From positions 1 to 64,000 of the forward strand of contig LVLI01000242.1 in the NCBI GenBank assembly GCA_001687465.1: a stretch of DNA of 64,000 bases, written 5' to 3'. The translations under genes and the position numbers were made by a program. The stretch comes from Halocafeteria seosinensis. Lineage: Eukaryota > Sar > Bigyra > Bicosoecida. This document shows, piece by piece, positions 62,377-64,000 of this stretch (its first letter is position 1; each line of letters begins with the position of its first letter). Below the pieces are notes generated by a model, which saw nothing but the letters and a program-made list of their open reading frames with translations, searched no databases and had not been told where the DNA came from.

Positions 62377-64000
62377 ATGGCACAGTCGGCGCAAAATGGA
62401 GCGCCGCCACCGGCGGCGGCGGTGGAGCAGCCGTCGGCGGATGAACTCCCGTATATGCCCATGGAGAAGATCTTGGAAGAGGGGCAAGATCTGGGAAATA
62501 GCACCCAACAATTCAAACGGGTTTTTCTGGAAGTGGTTCTGCGGCAGTACGTCATATTGAGAGGTTCTGCTCTTGTCTGCATCTTATTGGATCCATTGAT
62601 GCAGGAAAAAAGGCATGGGGAGCAGTGACAAAGAGAGCCAAGGAGGACCGTACTCGGACCCTGCCAAGACCCGGGAGGAATTTGTCCGTAGAGATTTCCT
62701 GAGGGTACGTGTTAAAACAAAACTGTGTGGATGTGATGTGCTTACTCTTCCCCATGGAATGGCAGATCCTGGATCGAACATTTGGAGAACGATGCTTTTC
62801 CGAATTCCCTCATCCAGGCTGGATGACCGCCGGAGAAAACATACATACTGCCCAATTCCAAGATGTACGTATTCGTCACTTCGCTGCTTCCTCGTGCGAT
62901 GAAGGAAAAGCATGTTTCGGTCTCAACAACTTGACGCAGTGGTACGACCAAAATTTGTTAGTGAAGAGAGGAGTCTCCAAAGACGAGGACAGTCGTGCAG
63001 AAGCATCGCTTCGTCTGCATCGGTTATACACAATGCATACAGATGAACATGAAGAGTCTTTGTTCAACATCGTGAAAGTGTCCACTGAATGGTACCCATT
63101 CCCCGAAAAATGGCTTCCTACGCCAAGTCAATTGGACGTTTACAATGGCAAAATTGATTCCCAATCCCTCATCGGCCAGTTACTTGTGAAACGGCGAACT
63201 TCTAACCTCAACGAGATTACGATCTCAATGAGCAAGTGGTTCCGTGGCAGCAAACATGGGAATTTTCCTTGCTTACGGGATCGAACATTTCAGAAAGCAA
63301 TTTTAGCGCCACCGGAATACATAATCGTTCTCTACTTTTTGCATTTCCCTCTCTCTGCTGCTTCCCAAAGATATGTAACTCCCGCGTCGGTACTAGGAGT
63401 TCCTCCAGATCTGGACCAGCCCCTCTGTTACTCTGCTGTAGAATACCTCGGAGATATTAGCTCCTACTGTCACATCGTTGCAGATCACGTGGAGTCGCTT
63501 CTCCAACATCCCTCGGAGAAATATCTGAAAGAACACCCACCGAGAGCTCTGGAAGAGGCACTAAAGCAGGCGCTCAACGCTAGCGAGATGACGACAGATA
63601 AGGCAATCTCTGGATTCTACCTGAGGGGTGTCATCGAGTACTGGTTGTCCAGTGAAGTCGCATCCGTTTCGGAAAGATCGGGTCAGCGTAATTCTCTTCC
63701 TCGTCTGCTATTAAGGAGTATAGCCGTACTGCTAAATTATATTTGTTCAGAATCCAGTCTATACCGAGCCGTATCCATGAGCTGTTTAGCTACTCAAGCG
63801 CTGATGTTGGAGAAAGGTACAGCTATACGGGGCAAAATGGTCGTGCCAGTATCTCTGGGAACAAGCCAACCGCCCACAAGGAGCCCTTACAGTGAAGACG
63901 TCCATGGATTCGACTACCGCCAGGATACCTCGTTGACAAATGAAGAACTGCTGACCATGGTACCGTCATTGACAGCAGTCTCCCGTTCATTGCATCGGCC
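62377..64000 (+). CDS. 5' part of an unrecognised large protein (continues beyond the window)
   Basis: Exons 62377-62546, 62605-62704 and 62766 onward. The third exon stays open for more than 400 codons to the end of the window. N-terminus: MAQSAQNGAPPPAAAVEQP, an Ala/Pro-rich start, then MEKILEEGQDLGNSTQQF, a basic linker and a region rich in aromatic residues (CFSEFPHPGWMTAGE, STEWYPFPEKWLPTPSQLD). Hydrophobic or helical segments include PPEYIIVLYFLHFPLSA, EYLGDISSYCHIVADHVE and LRSIAVLLNYICSESSLY. No signal peptide or catalytic motif was recognised. A GT...CAG pair at 63680-63749 could be an intron but the frame reads through it with coding-like sequence, so I treat it as exon. Confidence 0.65.

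Overview
The window is nuclear DNA of a compact-genome unicellular eukaryote. Evidence: dense genes on both strands, many short GT-AG introns (mostly 57-87 nt, donors GTAAGT/GTATGT/GTACGT, acceptors usually GCAG), a myristoylatable calcium-dependent protein kinase (CDPK), a RAP-domain organelle RNA protein, a full-length ABCA transporter, a leishmanolysin-type protease with EGF repeats, a Mutator-like (MULE) transposase and a UGA-containing selenoprotein T. The CDPK plus RAP pair suggests a lineage with plastid ancestry (stramenopile, alveolate, cryptophyte or similar), but the sequence does not settle the phylum. Several genes had to be joined by hand across introns; where exon lengths summed to whole codons, that was used as a check.

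1-10 kb: a (GT)n microsatellite and a dispersed repeat; a 1683-residue membrane-anchored leishmanolysin (1686-6930); convergent to it a mitochondrial release-factor-like GGQ protein (6970-7557); then aspartyl aminopeptidase (7638-9353). 10-20 kb: a 1300-residue ankyrin protein followed 242 bp later, on the same strand, by an unmistakable FIH-1 (HIF1AN) orthologue, the dioxygenase that in animals hydroxylates asparagines of ankyrin repeats; a single-pass protein carrying only the NPC1 N-terminal domain; and on the minus strand a six-exon gene fusing a TNFAIP8-like domain to an RGS domain.

20-31 kb is the accessory, repeat-rich part: SINE-like fragments, a borealin gene (chromosomal passenger complex), a MULE transposase with an inverted decayed partial copy, a two-domain PA14 secreted protein, and an orphan gene with two ~90-residue internal repeats. 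31-45 kb is core-like: an orphan mitochondrial membrane protein, the CDPK (12 exons), eIF4A3 (exon junction complex helicase, 405 residues) and an ABCA transporter (2039 residues).

45-54 kb: a minus-strand gene of about 15 or more exons encoding a signal peptide, about 14 alternating cysteine-containing repeats of two kinds, a Pro/Thr stalk, a glycine-rich transmembrane helix and a short tail. I do not recognise this family and consider it the best candidate for an undescribed system. Beside it are selenoprotein T (Cys-Thr-Ala-Sec, UGA at 50913-50915) and adenylosuccinate lyase. 54-64 kb: an SDR16C-like dehydrogenase, an eroded LRR pseudogene, a RAP-domain protein, a small longin-like protein and the 5' part of an unrecognised large gene that runs off the window.
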